Shown: positions 18,493 to 27,255 of the stretch, one piece after another | How positions within the stretch are numbered: the stretch's first letter is position 1 | Layout of the letters: each line of letters starts with the position of its first letter | Assembly: GCA_964636495.1 (NCBI GenBank) | Contig: CAZWSL010000003.1 | Coordinates: 88,278-152,277, forward strand | Length of the DNA stretch: 64,000 bases | Source of the DNA: Desulfobacula sp964636495 | Lineage (GTDB): Bacteria; Desulfobacterota; Desulfobacteria; Desulfobacterales; Desulfobacteraceae | Direction of reading: 5' to 3' | Program-made: the position numbers and the translations under genes | Notes under the pieces: generated by a model | Told to the model about the DNA's origin: nothing | The model's database searches: none | The model's input: the letters and a program-made list of their open reading frames with translations, nothing else

Positions 18493-18670
18493 CTGTCATT
18501 AAGTTTCTTTAAATCAGTTTTAATTTTCAAGCAGCTTGTCTGCTCCTGATCGTCAACCCTGATATGGCTATTATCATTTCTAATGTTTTATTAAAACAAT
18601 TAATTTTACTTTTTATCTGTTCTGTTTTATTTTATACCGGAATATAAATTAAAACGTAGAAACTAAAATT

Positions 18671-19285
18671 ATGTTTACACCATTTCTTCAAGGATTTGGC
18701 ACTGGAGGGGGATTAATTGTGGCCATTGGCGCACAAAATGCATTTGTTCTCTCCCAGGGTGTCCGGGGCAATTATCACGTGGTAATTGCTCTGATCTGTA
18801 TTTTTTGTGATGCTGTTTTTATAACTGCCGGAGTTGCAGGTTTTGGAGCGGCTGTCTCCACAAATCCAATCATGTCCCGGTGGGTAGCGTGGGGAGGCGC
18901 AGGATTTCTTTTCCTCTACGGGTTGAGATCTCTCAGCTCCGCTGTTCGAGGTGGAAGCCTGGAATCAAGCAGCTCTGCAGTCCGATCATTGAGAGCAGCC
19001 ATTCTTATGACTTTGGCCGTTACACTGCTCAATCCCCATTTCTACCTGGATACTATCGTTCTTCTTGGAGGTGTGAGCAGCCAGTTCAGCGGAGAAAACC
19101 GGCTCTTTTTCTGGGTGGGCGCTGTTACTGCCTCCACACTCTGGTTTGTATGCCTGAGCCTTGGTGGAAGGATGCTTGCACCACTGTTTAAAAAACAGAT
19201 ATCCTGGCGAATTCTTGACAGCCTTGTGTGCGCGACCATGTGGGCCATTTCAGTATCGCTCATAACCCATGGAATTTCCGGCTGA
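18671..19285 (+). CDS. LysE/ArgO-family amino-acid exporter
   Basis: 204-residue inner-membrane exporter with about six hydrophobic segments. The family N-terminal GAQNAFVLSQG (residues 21-31) and the internal TLLNPHFYLDTIVLLG signature near residue 118 are typical of LysE/ArgO carriers for lysine or arginine. No LysG/ArgP-type regulator is adjacent. The 196 bases after it show no recognisable feature. Confidence 0.86.
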   Translation: MFTPFLQGFGTGGGLIVAIGAQNAFVLSQGVRGNYHVVIALICIFCDAVFITAGVAGFGAAVSTNPIMSRWVAWGGAGFLFLYGLRSLSSAVRGGSLESSSSAVRSLRAAILMTLAVTLLNPHFYLDTIVLLGGVSSQFSGENRLFFWVGAVTASTLWFVCLSLGGRMLAPLFKKQISWRILDSLVCATMWAISVSLITHGISG

Positions 19286-19481
19286 TTAACAGAAGAATAA
19301 TGAATGCTTTTATCATATTTCATGTATGAAAATAATATCAGAATAAGAGATACCCTATTTGGCATGGTTACAGATTGCTCCTGACAACTCTTTTTGACAT
19401 TGTTTCAATACGAATTAAATTCATTATAGAAAAACAGTTTCAGCAGATTATTGAAAAGAGCAGGCAAAGGAATATAAAAAA

Positions 19482-20069
19482 ATGTGGAATGAAAGATACA
19501 GTTCAGAGAAGTATGCTTTTGGCAAAGAACCCAATGATTTTCTGGTTGAAAAATCGACATATCTCTCCAGGGGAAGAACATTATGCCTGGGTGAGGGTGA
19601 AGGGCGTAACGCTGTATGGCTTGCACAGCAGGGTCATGAAGTTACAGCCGTGGATGCTTCAGATGTCGGGCTTGAAAAAGCAGTAAAACTTGCTGATATG
19701 CGTGGCGTATCGATAACTGCAGTTCATGCGGATCTTGCAGAATTCGTGATTAAGCGGGGATCCTGGGACAACATAGTCTCCATTTACTGTCATTTACCTC
19801 CCGCCCTGAGAAAAGAGGTTCACCATCAATGTGTTGACGGCCTTTGCTCCAGCGGTGCCATGCTGCTTGAAGCCTATACACCTGAGCAGCTTCAATATAA
19901 AACCGGAGGACCGTCAAAGGTTGAGATGATGATGGATACCGAATCCCTGAAAAAAGAGCTGAAAGGGCTTGAATTCCGTCATCTGAAAGAATTGACACGT
20001 GAGGTTCAGGAAGGAGAATTTCATAATGGAACAGGCTCTGTGGTGCAGATGCTGGCAATAAGAGTTTAA
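19482..20069 (+). CDS. Class I SAM-dependent methyltransferase (TehB-like)
   Basis: 195 residues, cytoplasmic. SAM-binding motif I is LCLGEGEGRNAVWLA (residues 34-48), then VTAVDASDVGL for the adenosine-ribose contact, and a DNIVSIYCHLP segment as motif IV. The length and the N-terminal MWNERYSSEKYAFG are typical of the TehB/thiopurine-methyltransferase-like group that methylates small molecules or metalloids. Substrate unknown. Confidence 0.83.
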   Translation: MWNERYSSEKYAFGKEPNDFLVEKSTYLSRGRTLCLGEGEGRNAVWLAQQGHEVTAVDASDVGLEKAVKLADMRGVSITAVHADLAEFVIKRGSWDNIVSIYCHLPPALRKEVHHQCVDGLCSSGAMLLEAYTPEQLQYKTGGPSKVEMMMDTESLKKELKGLEFRHLKELTREVQEGEFHNGTGSVVQMLAIRV

Positions 20070-20089
20070 CCTGTTTTTTCTTCCCGTGT

Positions 20090-21511
20090 TTAAAAGCTGG
20101 TATGGGCTGCATTTTTCCCGGCAATACGGCCGAACACGATACATTCGGTCAAAGCGCAACCGCCCAGCCGTCCGGCACCATGTATGCCGCCAGTCACCTC
20201 TCCTGCTGCATATAAACGCGGTATGGGGTTCTGATGGAGATCCAGAACTTCTGCACGACTGTTGATACCGACTCCGCCTGATGTGTAATGAACTTTGGGC
20301 CAGAGATGGATAGCATAAAATGGGGGACACTCTATTTTTGGAGTTGATGGGGAGAGGGGTTTGCCAAACGGGTCTTTTATACCTTGATCAATGGTATCAT
20401 GGTAGGTATTCAAAGTCTTTTGCAGCAGTGCATCTGGTATTTTGTAAGCCGCGGCCAGATCTGAGATCGTATCAAACGCTTTTACCTTGCCTGTTTCCAG
20501 GCAGTGGGCCAGACTGGCCAACTCTTTTTCAGCCCCCTGGGCATCAACAATCCCGATACAGCTGCGGCCGGTCTTCAATATGGCATCCGATCGTACTTTT
20601 CGACTGCCCCATTCGTTAGCAATCCGGAGCCCTGTAACCGGATCAATCAATATGCCGGCGGGATAAACAGCATATGAAGCAAATCGGCCGCCTTTACCAT
20701 AGCCTTTTTCATGAACACACCCCCACGGGCCCAGCTGTATATGAGAAAGATGAACAGGAAAAGCGTTTATATCCAGAGCCTGAATCAACCCTTCTGCTGT
20801 AGCTCCTTTCTGGTTGGTTGTTTTAACAGAATCATCCAGCCTTGGGTCTAAAAAGGAACGAAACCGGATATCATTGGCAAATCCGCCGGTTGCCATGACA
20901 ACAGCTTTTCTGGCACGGATTTTTTTCTCCATGGCACCTGATACCTTATCCGGGGATTGATTTCCCTCTTGAATCTCTATGCCGGTGATTGAGCCTGACT
21001 GATCGGTAATCAGCCTTTTTAAACAGCATTGTGTCCGGATGATACCATTGAGGCTTGTGAATTTTGCAACCATGGCTTTGATCAGATCTATACCGGAATG
21101 ACTTTGTGTTGTTACACATCTTGCTGCAGAATGCCCGCCGAAACGGTCAAGACGGTTTAAATACCTGATATTGAGTTCATTGCAGGTCCAATCAATGGCA
21201 GCGGCAGATTGTTCGGTAACCGTTTTTACAAGTTCAGGGTGATTCAACCCCTTACCGGTTTGCATCATATCATAAAAAAAGAGTTGAGGAGAATCTTCAA
21301 TGTTTTTTTCTTTCTGCAGAAAATTGTCAGCTGCCGCAAGAGCACCGTCACTTATCCGGGTATTGCCGCCGGTGATTTTCATTTTTTCAAACACAATCAC
21401 ATCAGCCCCAGTGATTTTCGCTTCAATTGCAGCAGAGAGTCCGGCTGCCCCGCTGCCGATAACAATGATATCAAATGTTTCCTGCCACTCTTTTTTATTT
21501 AAAACCGCCAT
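20090..21511 (-). CDS. FAD-dependent fumarate-reductase/flavocytochrome c-like oxidoreductase
   Basis: 473 residues from ATG 21511, which has AGGA 8 bases upstream; an in-frame ATG at 21535 lacks such a site. FAD-binding GSGAAGLSAAIEAK lies at the N-terminus. The catalytic half has FGGHSAARC and LWPKVHYTSGGVGIN, and the C-terminal AGEVTGGIHGAGRLGG closes the FAD site as in soluble fumarate and urocanate reductases. There is no haem-binding CXXCH, FMN domain or signal peptide, so it would need another electron donor and acts in the cytoplasm. Substrate not predictable. Confidence 0.83.
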   Translation of the reverse strand: MAVLNKKEWQETFDIIVIGSGAAGLSAAIEAKITGADVIVFEKMKITGGNTRISDGALAAADNFLQKEKNIEDSPQLFFYDMMQTGKGLNHPELVKTVTEQSAAAIDWTCNELNIRYLNRLDRFGGHSAARCVTTQSHSGIDLIKAMVAKFTSLNGIIRTQCCLKRLITDQSGSITGIEIQEGNQSPDKVSGAMEKKIRARKAVVMATGGFANDIRFRSFLDPRLDDSVKTTNQKGATAEGLIQALDINAFPVHLSHIQLGPWGCVHEKGYGKGGRFASYAVYPAGILIDPVTGLRIANEWGSRKVRSDAILKTGRSCIGIVDAQGAEKELASLAHCLETGKVKAFDTISDLAAAYKIPDALLQKTLNTYHDTIDQGIKDPFGKPLSPSTPKIECPPFYAIHLWPKVHYTSGGVGINSRAEVLDLHQNPIPRLYAAGEVTGGIHGAGRLGGCALTECIVFGRIAGKNAAHTSF

Positions 21512-21607
21512 TTTTATCATCCTGGTAGTATTCATTTACAGATAAGCTTTGATTGAAATCCAATTCCAGGAGAATAACACGAATTGTAATAAATACATAT
21601 ATCATTT

Positions 21608-21850
21608 TTGGGAATATTCTTTATATTCATCTGGTTGAATTTTTCATGTTCATCAAAAGATAAAGATATCTTTTCAGAAATGAAATGGAGAGAGAAGGTA
21701 GGAAAAACAGAGATTAAAAGTCTTTATGCACCCCACTGTACAGATGGAAAATATTTTAGACCCTGGATGAAGATGAGAGATAGGAATTTTTTAGAGGTGC
21801 TGGCATGGAAACTCTTTTACAAAACAAGTTTTACAAAATTGAATGATAAA
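21608..21850 (+). pseudogene. N-terminal relic of an MBL-fold lipoprotein hydrolase
   Basis: From TTG 21608 the frame encodes a signal-like start (IFIWLNFSCSSKD, a lipobox-like end) and then SLYAPHCTDGKYFRPWM. This matches the typical beginning of RomA/NAPE-PLD-like metallo-beta-lactamase hydrolases, upstream of their metal-binding HXHXDH. The resemblance fades by about 21850, no metal site follows, and the frame runs into the convergent phosphoesterase gene. I read it as a truncated gene. Assignment by eye, moderate to low confidence. Confidence 0.4.
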
Positions 21851-21907
21851 GCTTTTTGTCACGGATTGATTTGCGGTGTGATAAAATTGGTATCCACTAT
21901 TGATGCC

Positions 21908-22849
21908 TTACCTCTCTTGTAACAATCGAATCAAAATGATTTCACTCTGTGTGTTAAACCTGACCGGGATTCCAACCGTACCAAGTCCCTGTCCCGTAAC
22001 TCCTTTCATGTCATTGTACTGCCAGACCCCGCGATAATATTTTCTACCGTGTTTTAGATGGAGGATAATGGGAATACCTCCTGGAAGACAAATCTGACCG
22101 GCATGAGTGTGTCCCGTCAGATACAGATCATATTGGTTCTTATCTGCAACATCGTAAAGAGAGGGAGTGTGAGCCAGGACAAGTTTAAAACCATCACCTG
22201 TTTCTTCCATGGCTCTGATTGCACGATCAGTATAATAATAATAGGGATCATCCAGCCCGGTAATACATATTTTCTGGCCATCTCGACAGATCTCAACTGT
22301 CTCATTGACCAGAACACGGATTCCTATTTTTTCCATAGGGGATACCATTTGATAGGTATCATGGTTTCCAAGGATTGCAAGTATTCCATCACGGGTTGTA
22401 ATCTGGGACACGATTTCCAGTAATGGATCAAGGACTTCATTAAAGCTGCCCATAATGTTTTCCCGATAATCACCTGTCATGACACAGAGATCTACTTCTA
22501 GGTCCTTGACAAGTTTTCCTGCTCTCTTGCTGATATCGTCAAAGGCATCCAGGTGCAAATCAGTGAAATGAAGAATAGTGTATCCATTAAAAATGTCGGG
22601 AAGATTCTTGAAGCATAGGTCAATTCTGTTCAAAACTGTATTTTTAGCATTTTCATGGCCAATATGATAAAACCTTGTTCTTTTGATACACCACTCAAAA
22701 ATCGTAATCAGAAGCTTAAAGTTGGACCAGTTTTTTCGGGTTTTTTCCCCGTATTTTCGATGTTTGTAGTTATCTGATTCCAATATTGATCTTGTAATGG
22801 ACCATATCAGACGACTACTCTCTTTCTTATTTAAAAATGAAAAATCCAT
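21908..22849 (-). CDS. Membrane-associated metallophosphoesterase (YkuE/LpxG-like)
   Basis: 313 residues. All calcineurin-type motifs are present in order: FTDLHLD, MTGDYRE, LGNHD, LAHTP and TGHTHAGQI. The basic, partly hydrophobic N-terminal 90 residues probably attach it to the membrane. The family includes UDP-diacylglucosamine hydrolases (LpxG), so a lipid A role is possible given the many lipid A genes here, but the gene is not in that operon. AAAGGAG precedes the ATG. Confidence 0.82.
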   Translation of the reverse strand: MDFSFLNKKESSRLIWSITRSILESDNYKHRKYGEKTRKNWSNFKLLITIFEWCIKRTRFYHIGHENAKNTVLNRIDLCFKNLPDIFNGYTILHFTDLHLDAFDDISKRAGKLVKDLEVDLCVMTGDYRENIMGSFNEVLDPLLEIVSQITTRDGILAILGNHDTYQMVSPMEKIGIRVLVNETVEICRDGQKICITGLDDPYYYYTDRAIRAMEETGDGFKLVLAHTPSLYDVADKNQYDLYLTGHTHAGQICLPGGIPIILHLKHGRKYYRGVWQYNDMKGVTGQGLGTVGIPVRFNTQSEIILIRLLQER

Positions 22850-22931
22850 GAATATCTCCTTTTGAGAACTTCTCCTATCATACTTGAAAATTTTGCATTT
22901 TTACAAGCTTTTAGTCGTTTGATACACCAGT

Positions 22932-23083
22932 AAAATTGTGGAATTAAAAGAAGGGGATATGTGTGTTGTTCCAAAGGGTGTTGAGCATCGACCAATCTGT
23001 ACTGCAGAAGTGACCTGTAGTTGATTGAAGCTGGAGGAACTTTAACACCGGACAACTCTGGTGGAACGTATAAAGAACAGTGA
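22932..23083 (+). pseudogene. Cupin-domain gene relic, frameshifted
   Basis: In a 460-base stretch without an intact gene, the + strand reads VELKEGDMCVVPKGVEHRP, a textbook C-terminal cupin motif. A stop (TGA) follows at AEVTCS, then LIEAGGTLTPDN in another frame, which is the expected continuation (LIEPAGTLNTG type). One frameshift separates the two parts. The N-terminal half of the cupin is not recognisable upstream. The rest of 22850-23309 shows nothing else I can support. Confidence 0.55.
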
Positions 23084-23309
23084 TGACCATCTGCTGGTGA
23101 GGCAACATACTCTCTGATAGAGATCTATGCAAGAAGTTCAATTTTGATTTATGGCAAGGAAAATGAAAATTATAATCAAAGAAATACATTGCGTATTTTG
23201 AGAATTATAATTTTCAGATTCCAATGCAATCGGGCAAAATTGAATATTTTGTAACTGGCTTCTTTATTTATGAATTCAACCCTTTTGAATTTAATCAGTG
23301 AAGCAGCGA

Positions 23310-24644
23310 TTAGGACAACAGCATTTCAAAGCTTTTATCAAGCACCTGCATGCCTTCTTCAATCATCTCATCACTGATCATCAACGGCGGCAGAAAACGT
23401 ACACAGTTAAAATAGAGCCCGGACGGCAGCACAATCAATCCCTGGCTCAGGGCATGCTGCCGCAGGGTGATTACTTTTTCCGGCACAGGTATCTTTTTGA
23501 TCTTATCTCCGACCAGCTCTATTGCCAGCATGGGACCCAACCCTCTCACATCACCAATGATATTATATTTCCGGGCAATCTTTTCCAGGTGCTGCCGCAT
23601 GATATCTCCCATTTCCGAGGCCCGTTTCAAAAATTGCGGATCTGAAATGGTGTTGATGGTTTCAATGGCTGCCACGCATGCCAGAGGGTTTCCACTGTAA
23701 GTGCCCCCCATGCCGCCGGGTTCGGGTGCGGACATGATTTCATCCGATCCGGTCACCCCGGACAACGGCATACCAGATGCCAGCGATTTGCCGGTCACCA
23801 GAAGATCAGGTACAATATCATAATGTTCAATGGCAAACAGTTTCCCGGTCCGCCCAAAACCGCTCTGGATTTCATCGGCCACCATGAGCATGCCGTGTTC
23901 CGTGCACAGCTCCCTGATCCGTTTTAAAAACTTGGGCGGGGTTGGGATATATCCGCCTTCTCCCTGAACCGGCTCAATCACAATCGCAGCCACATCAGAG
24001 GGATCAACCTGGGCGATCATTGCATGTTCCAGCTGCCCCACACAGAAATCAACATAGGCCTCTTCATCCATCCCATCCGGTTTCCGGTAAACATTGGGGA
24101 ATGGCAGCCGGTATATTTCCGATGCAAAAGGGCCGTGTCCTTTTTTAAACCGGGCATATTTGCTGGTCATGGAAAGTGTCAGGTTTGTCCTGCCGTGATA
24201 AGCTCCTTCAAAAACAATAATGGCGGATCTCTTTGTATAACTTCTGGCAATCTTGACAGCCGTCTCAACAGCTTCTGCACCGGAATTCATCAATGCGCTC
24301 TTTTTGGGAAAATCACCCGGAGCAATTTCATTGAGTCGTTCAACCACCTGAATAAAGGGTTCATAGGACGCTACCAGCGGACAGGTGTGGACCAGTTTTT
24401 CTGACTGTGCCTGCATGGCTTTCACCACATTCTCCGGACAATGACCTGCAGCAAGGGCACCAATGCCGCCTCCGAAATCCAGCAGGGAATTGCCGTCAAT
24501 ATCCTGGATAACACCACCTCTGGCTTCTGAAATCACAACAGGGGTCAGCAGGGCCATGCCGCTGACGGTTGCTTTCTGCCTTCGAGCCATCATTTCCCGG
24601 CTCCTGGGTCCGGGGACTTCTGTTTTTAGATCAATGACACTCAT
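23310..24644 (-). CDS. Class III PLP aminotransferase (4-aminobutyrate-type)
   Basis: 444 residues. Visible: NSGAEAVETAVKIAR (cofactor phosphate), FEGAYHGRT, IVIEPVQGEGG, the cofactor-ring Asp D257 in ADEIQSGFGRTG, the Schiff-base Lys K286 in TGKSLASGMPLSG, and TYSGNPLACVAA. Similar to GabT and other omega-amine transaminases; the substrate could equally be taurine, beta-alanine or a polyamine. Strong AGGAGAG before the ATG. Third gene of a minus-strand operon, 11 bases after the glutaredoxin-like gene, opposite a carboxylate transporter. Confidence 0.9.
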   Translation of the reverse strand: MSVIDLKTEVPGPRSREMMARRQKATVSGMALLTPVVISEARGGVIQDIDGNSLLDFGGGIGALAAGHCPENVVKAMQAQSEKLVHTCPLVASYEPFIQVVERLNEIAPGDFPKKSALMNSGAEAVETAVKIARSYTKRSAIIVFEGAYHGRTNLTLSMTSKYARFKKGHGPFASEIYRLPFPNVYRKPDGMDEEAYVDFCVGQLEHAMIAQVDPSDVAAIVIEPVQGEGGYIPTPPKFLKRIRELCTEHGMLMVADEIQSGFGRTGKLFAIEHYDIVPDLLVTGKSLASGMPLSGVTGSDEIMSAPEPGGMGGTYSGNPLACVAAIETINTISDPQFLKRASEMGDIMRQHLEKIARKYNIIGDVRGLGPMLAIELVGDKIKKIPVPEKVITLRQHALSQGLIVLPSGLYFNCVRFLPPLMISDEMIEEGMQVLDKSFEMLLS

Positions 24645-24655
24645 GCTATTCTCTC

Positions 24656-25483
24656 CTAATTTTCTCTAAATATGTCTGTTTTTACCATATATCTCCGGCA
24701 GGCCGTCCGGTATTTAAACAGGTTCACCGCGCCGATCTGTTCTTTTTCATCTTCCGGGATGTTTTCCTTGATAAAAAACGGGTGGGTTTTCTTTCCTGTG
24801 GCCTGTTCAACAAATCGGGCTGCCTGGCCGGCTTCTTCCGGGGAGATAATCTGTTTTCCAGTAGAATCACCCTCCCTTGTAAAAGGCGCCAGCTCAAGGA
24901 GAATCTTAAAATCCGGGCATTTTTCCAGGGCCGACAGGCTTTGGGACAGAGTGGATTCACTAACAGCAGACCCTGTGATTTTTTCATATGATCCAGGCAT
25001 TCCCCTGAGATAAAACAGCAGCTTATCAACCAGTGATTCATTGATCAGTTTTTCTAAAACCACTGCATTGGAACCGTCTGTCTCAATCTGTGTTTGAAGA
25101 CCACTGGATTTTAAAAAGGACACCAGGGAAACAAACCGGGCACTCACTGTTTCATCCCCGGCTGCAGCGTACAGGCCATCAACCCAGCCGTGGCTGAGTT
25201 CACTTCTGGAAACAAATCCGTCCATCAGCTTTTGATCCATTAAATAGGCAATGATCATCCCGACACCCTGTACCACGATTTCTCCATCATAAATAAGGGG
25301 GAATTCCACACCCTCTTTCCCGCGATAGATATCAGACCTGTTTTTCCGGTAAAATGCATTAAATTCATCTTTACCATCTGCCTTGAAATCATATTCTGTA
25401 TACGCAAGATTGTTTTTTTCCATGTAAGATTTTACAATCCTGCAGCGCATACACCCGGTTGCACTGAAAAGTGAAAATGGCAT
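24656..25483 (-). CDS. Glutaredoxin-like domain fused to a radical-SAM-derived barrel segment lacking the cluster motif
   Basis: 275 residues. Residues 1-80 are glutaredoxin/thioredoxin-like with a CMRC (C11, C14) active site and FPLIYDGEIVVQGVG as the glutathione-fold cis-Pro region. From about residue 118 the chain reads LVSFLKSSGLQTQIETDGSN, then LINESLVDKLLFYLRG and YEKITGS. That pattern is typical of the second half of radical-SAM activating enzymes (NrdG2/PflA type), but the CX3CX2C cluster site is absent. Function unknown. It sits between the arylsulfotransferase-family and aminotransferase genes with a 14-base gap, so it is part of that pathway. AGGAGG precedes the ATG. Confidence 0.65.
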   Translation of the reverse strand: MPFSLFSATGCMRCRIVKSYMEKNNLAYTEYDFKADGKDEFNAFYRKNRSDIYRGKEGVEFPLIYDGEIVVQGVGMIIAYLMDQKLMDGFVSRSELSHGWVDGLYAAAGDETVSARFVSLVSFLKSSGLQTQIETDGSNAVVLEKLINESLVDKLLFYLRGMPGSYEKITGSAVSESTLSQSLSALEKCPDFKILLELAPFTREGDSTGKQIISPEEAGQAARFVEQATGKKTHPFFIKENIPEDEKEQIGAVNLFKYRTACRRYMVKTDIFREN

Positions 25484-25497
25484 GTCAGCCTCCTGTT

Positions 25498-26937
25498 CTA
25501 TTTTGGATCGTCAGCATCTGAAATTACGCACAACGCTGTGGATCCCTGATATGGTATTGTCCCGTCAACTTTGACCTTTGACTGAGGCCCTGAGGGTTTT
25601 GCATTGGGCACCCGGAATGTTGTAACATCAATGGGGTTTATAGGGATTTCTTCAGGTGCATCCACCTGGGGAACCCAGTCATATGGATACCGGTAGGCAC
25701 GATAGATGAAGTTCATTTTGAAAAATTTTCCCCAGTACGGGCTGATATACTCCCATACGACTTCGTGCTCCCGGGTCACTTCAATGATGCGGCCTCCGCT
25801 GCCTTCTGTAATCAGGGTGTTGCCGTTGGGCAGGCGCTGGGCAGAACTGATAAAGGGGCTGTAAAACCGGCTACTGTCTGTGGGATGGACAAATCCAGCT
25901 TCCTGGGGTGTCATCTGCCAGACGATTTTCAAGGTCGTGGGATCAAATTCCAATACCCGTGAATAATCCCGAAGGGCATTTTTGGTTCCGGTTGGACTTG
26001 ACGGATTGACTGCGCCGTATCCTGCCCAGCCGCCGTTGTCATATACAAGGATATTGCCCTCTCCGGGCAGTCCTCTGGGGATCATGTGAGCATGGTGCTG
26101 TCCAATGATCCAGCCAAGATCTTTTTCCGGAGTGTAATCATAATAGGGGCCGACTTTCCACACCACTTCCCCTGTTTTTTTACTGATAATGAAGATGATA
26201 TTGGTTTCCCGGCCATCAACAATGAGGTTGTCTGGATGAAACCGTTCATCACCGGCGTCAAACCACTTGTTGGGGCCTAAAATAGACATGCTGTTGATGT
26301 GCATCCAGTCTCCCATTCCATCGCCGCAGGGGCGCATGTTGGGATCACGGGAGAGGATGTTCCTGGCATCTTCGCGGAATCCAAAGGAATCAAAATGTTC
26401 ACTGCAGATCCACTCCCATATGATCTCACCATCCCAGGTTACCTCATAAATCGTGTCATCCAGCAGGTTCTTGTCAGAAATTTCAGGGCAGTTCACATTT
26501 TTATGTGCCAGTATCATGGTATTACCACTGTCTGTCAGGGGATCCATACCCGGCACATAGTATCCGACTGGATTTCCTTCCCGCTGGTAGTCATGGTGGA
26601 TACGGGCCATCCATTGCGGTTCTTCACCCGGGTCTTCAATATATTCATATTCATTGAATTTCCAGACCACATTGCCTTCCCAGTCAATCTGAACCAGGTC
26701 CCGGTAATCCTGCATACCGTATTTTGTCGAGCGTTCACCGGTATGGCCCAGAATCTGGCCTCCTTTTAGAAGTTTATTGGGGAATCCATGCAGCTGTTCC
26801 CACAATTTAACCTCACCACCATTCATATCAGTGACAAAGGCTCCTTTTTCCTTGACTTGAAAAACCGTAAATCCGTTGAAACATTTTTCTGGCTTGTAAA
26901 TTGTTGCCCCGGTGGGATAGATGCTGGGATATGTCAT
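25498..26937 (-). CDS. Arylsulfotransferase (ASST)-family protein, cytoplasmic
   Basis: 479 residues from ATG 26937 (AAGGA 7 bases upstream; a TTG at 26943 is less likely). Repeated blade-like segments such as VQIDWEGNVVWKF, YEVTWDGEIIWEW, ISKKTGEVVWKVG, LEFDPTTLKIVWQM and IEVTREHEVVWEY form the beta-propeller of this family. Conserved His-rich spots DWMHINS and GQHHAHMIPRG could supply the active site. No signal peptide, unlike periplasmic AssT. First gene of its operon. A sulfate-transfer activity is family-based; the true reaction is unknown. Confidence 0.78.
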   Translation of the reverse strand: MTYPSIYPTGATIYKPEKCFNGFTVFQVKEKGAFVTDMNGGEVKLWEQLHGFPNKLLKGGQILGHTGERSTKYGMQDYRDLVQIDWEGNVVWKFNEYEYIEDPGEEPQWMARIHHDYQREGNPVGYYVPGMDPLTDSGNTMILAHKNVNCPEISDKNLLDDTIYEVTWDGEIIWEWICSEHFDSFGFREDARNILSRDPNMRPCGDGMGDWMHINSMSILGPNKWFDAGDERFHPDNLIVDGRETNIIFIISKKTGEVVWKVGPYYDYTPEKDLGWIIGQHHAHMIPRGLPGEGNILVYDNGGWAGYGAVNPSSPTGTKNALRDYSRVLEFDPTTLKIVWQMTPQEAGFVHPTDSSRFYSPFISSAQRLPNGNTLITEGSGGRIIEVTREHEVVWEYISPYWGKFFKMNFIYRAYRYPYDWVPQVDAPEEIPINPIDVTTFRVPNAKPSGPQSKVKVDGTIPYQGSTALCVISDADDPK

Positions 26938-27255
26938 AAGCAATTCCTTTTTAAAATTTAATTCTCACTTTGAACAAAACCTTTGATAGATCAAATCTTA
27001 TTTGTTATACATATACCATATATGATGAATTGTCAAAATGCAATGCAAAATATTAATAGATGATAATTTTAAAATGGAAAAGGCTTTACAACTGAAAATA
27101 TAATTGTTATACATATAGTGTTTAAAGGTTGTAAAAATGATATTCGTTATTATTACAGAATATTACAAATGTGAAAGGAGGTGTGAAAAAATTACATTTG
27201 CAATAAATTTATTATTTTATTAAAATTCCAAATTAATTTCATAAGGAGAAGAAGC
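26938..27255. promoter_or_regulatory. Divergent control region with repeated operator-like sites
   Basis: 318 AT-rich bases between the arylsulfotransferase-family operon and tctC. The 14-mer TTGTTATACATATA occurs exactly at 27002-27015 and again at 27104-27117. The first copy continues into a near-palindrome CATATACCATATATG. TTGT...ACA half-sites resemble FadR-type GntR operators, and a GntR gene lies downstream at 30380, so autoregulation and control of both operons is a fair inference. No other feature is seen. Confidence 0.5.

Noticed and set aside
22831..23189. Minus-strand frames in the phosphoesterase upstream region
   Set aside because: They lie opposite the cupin-like segment, which has the clearer protein signature on +.
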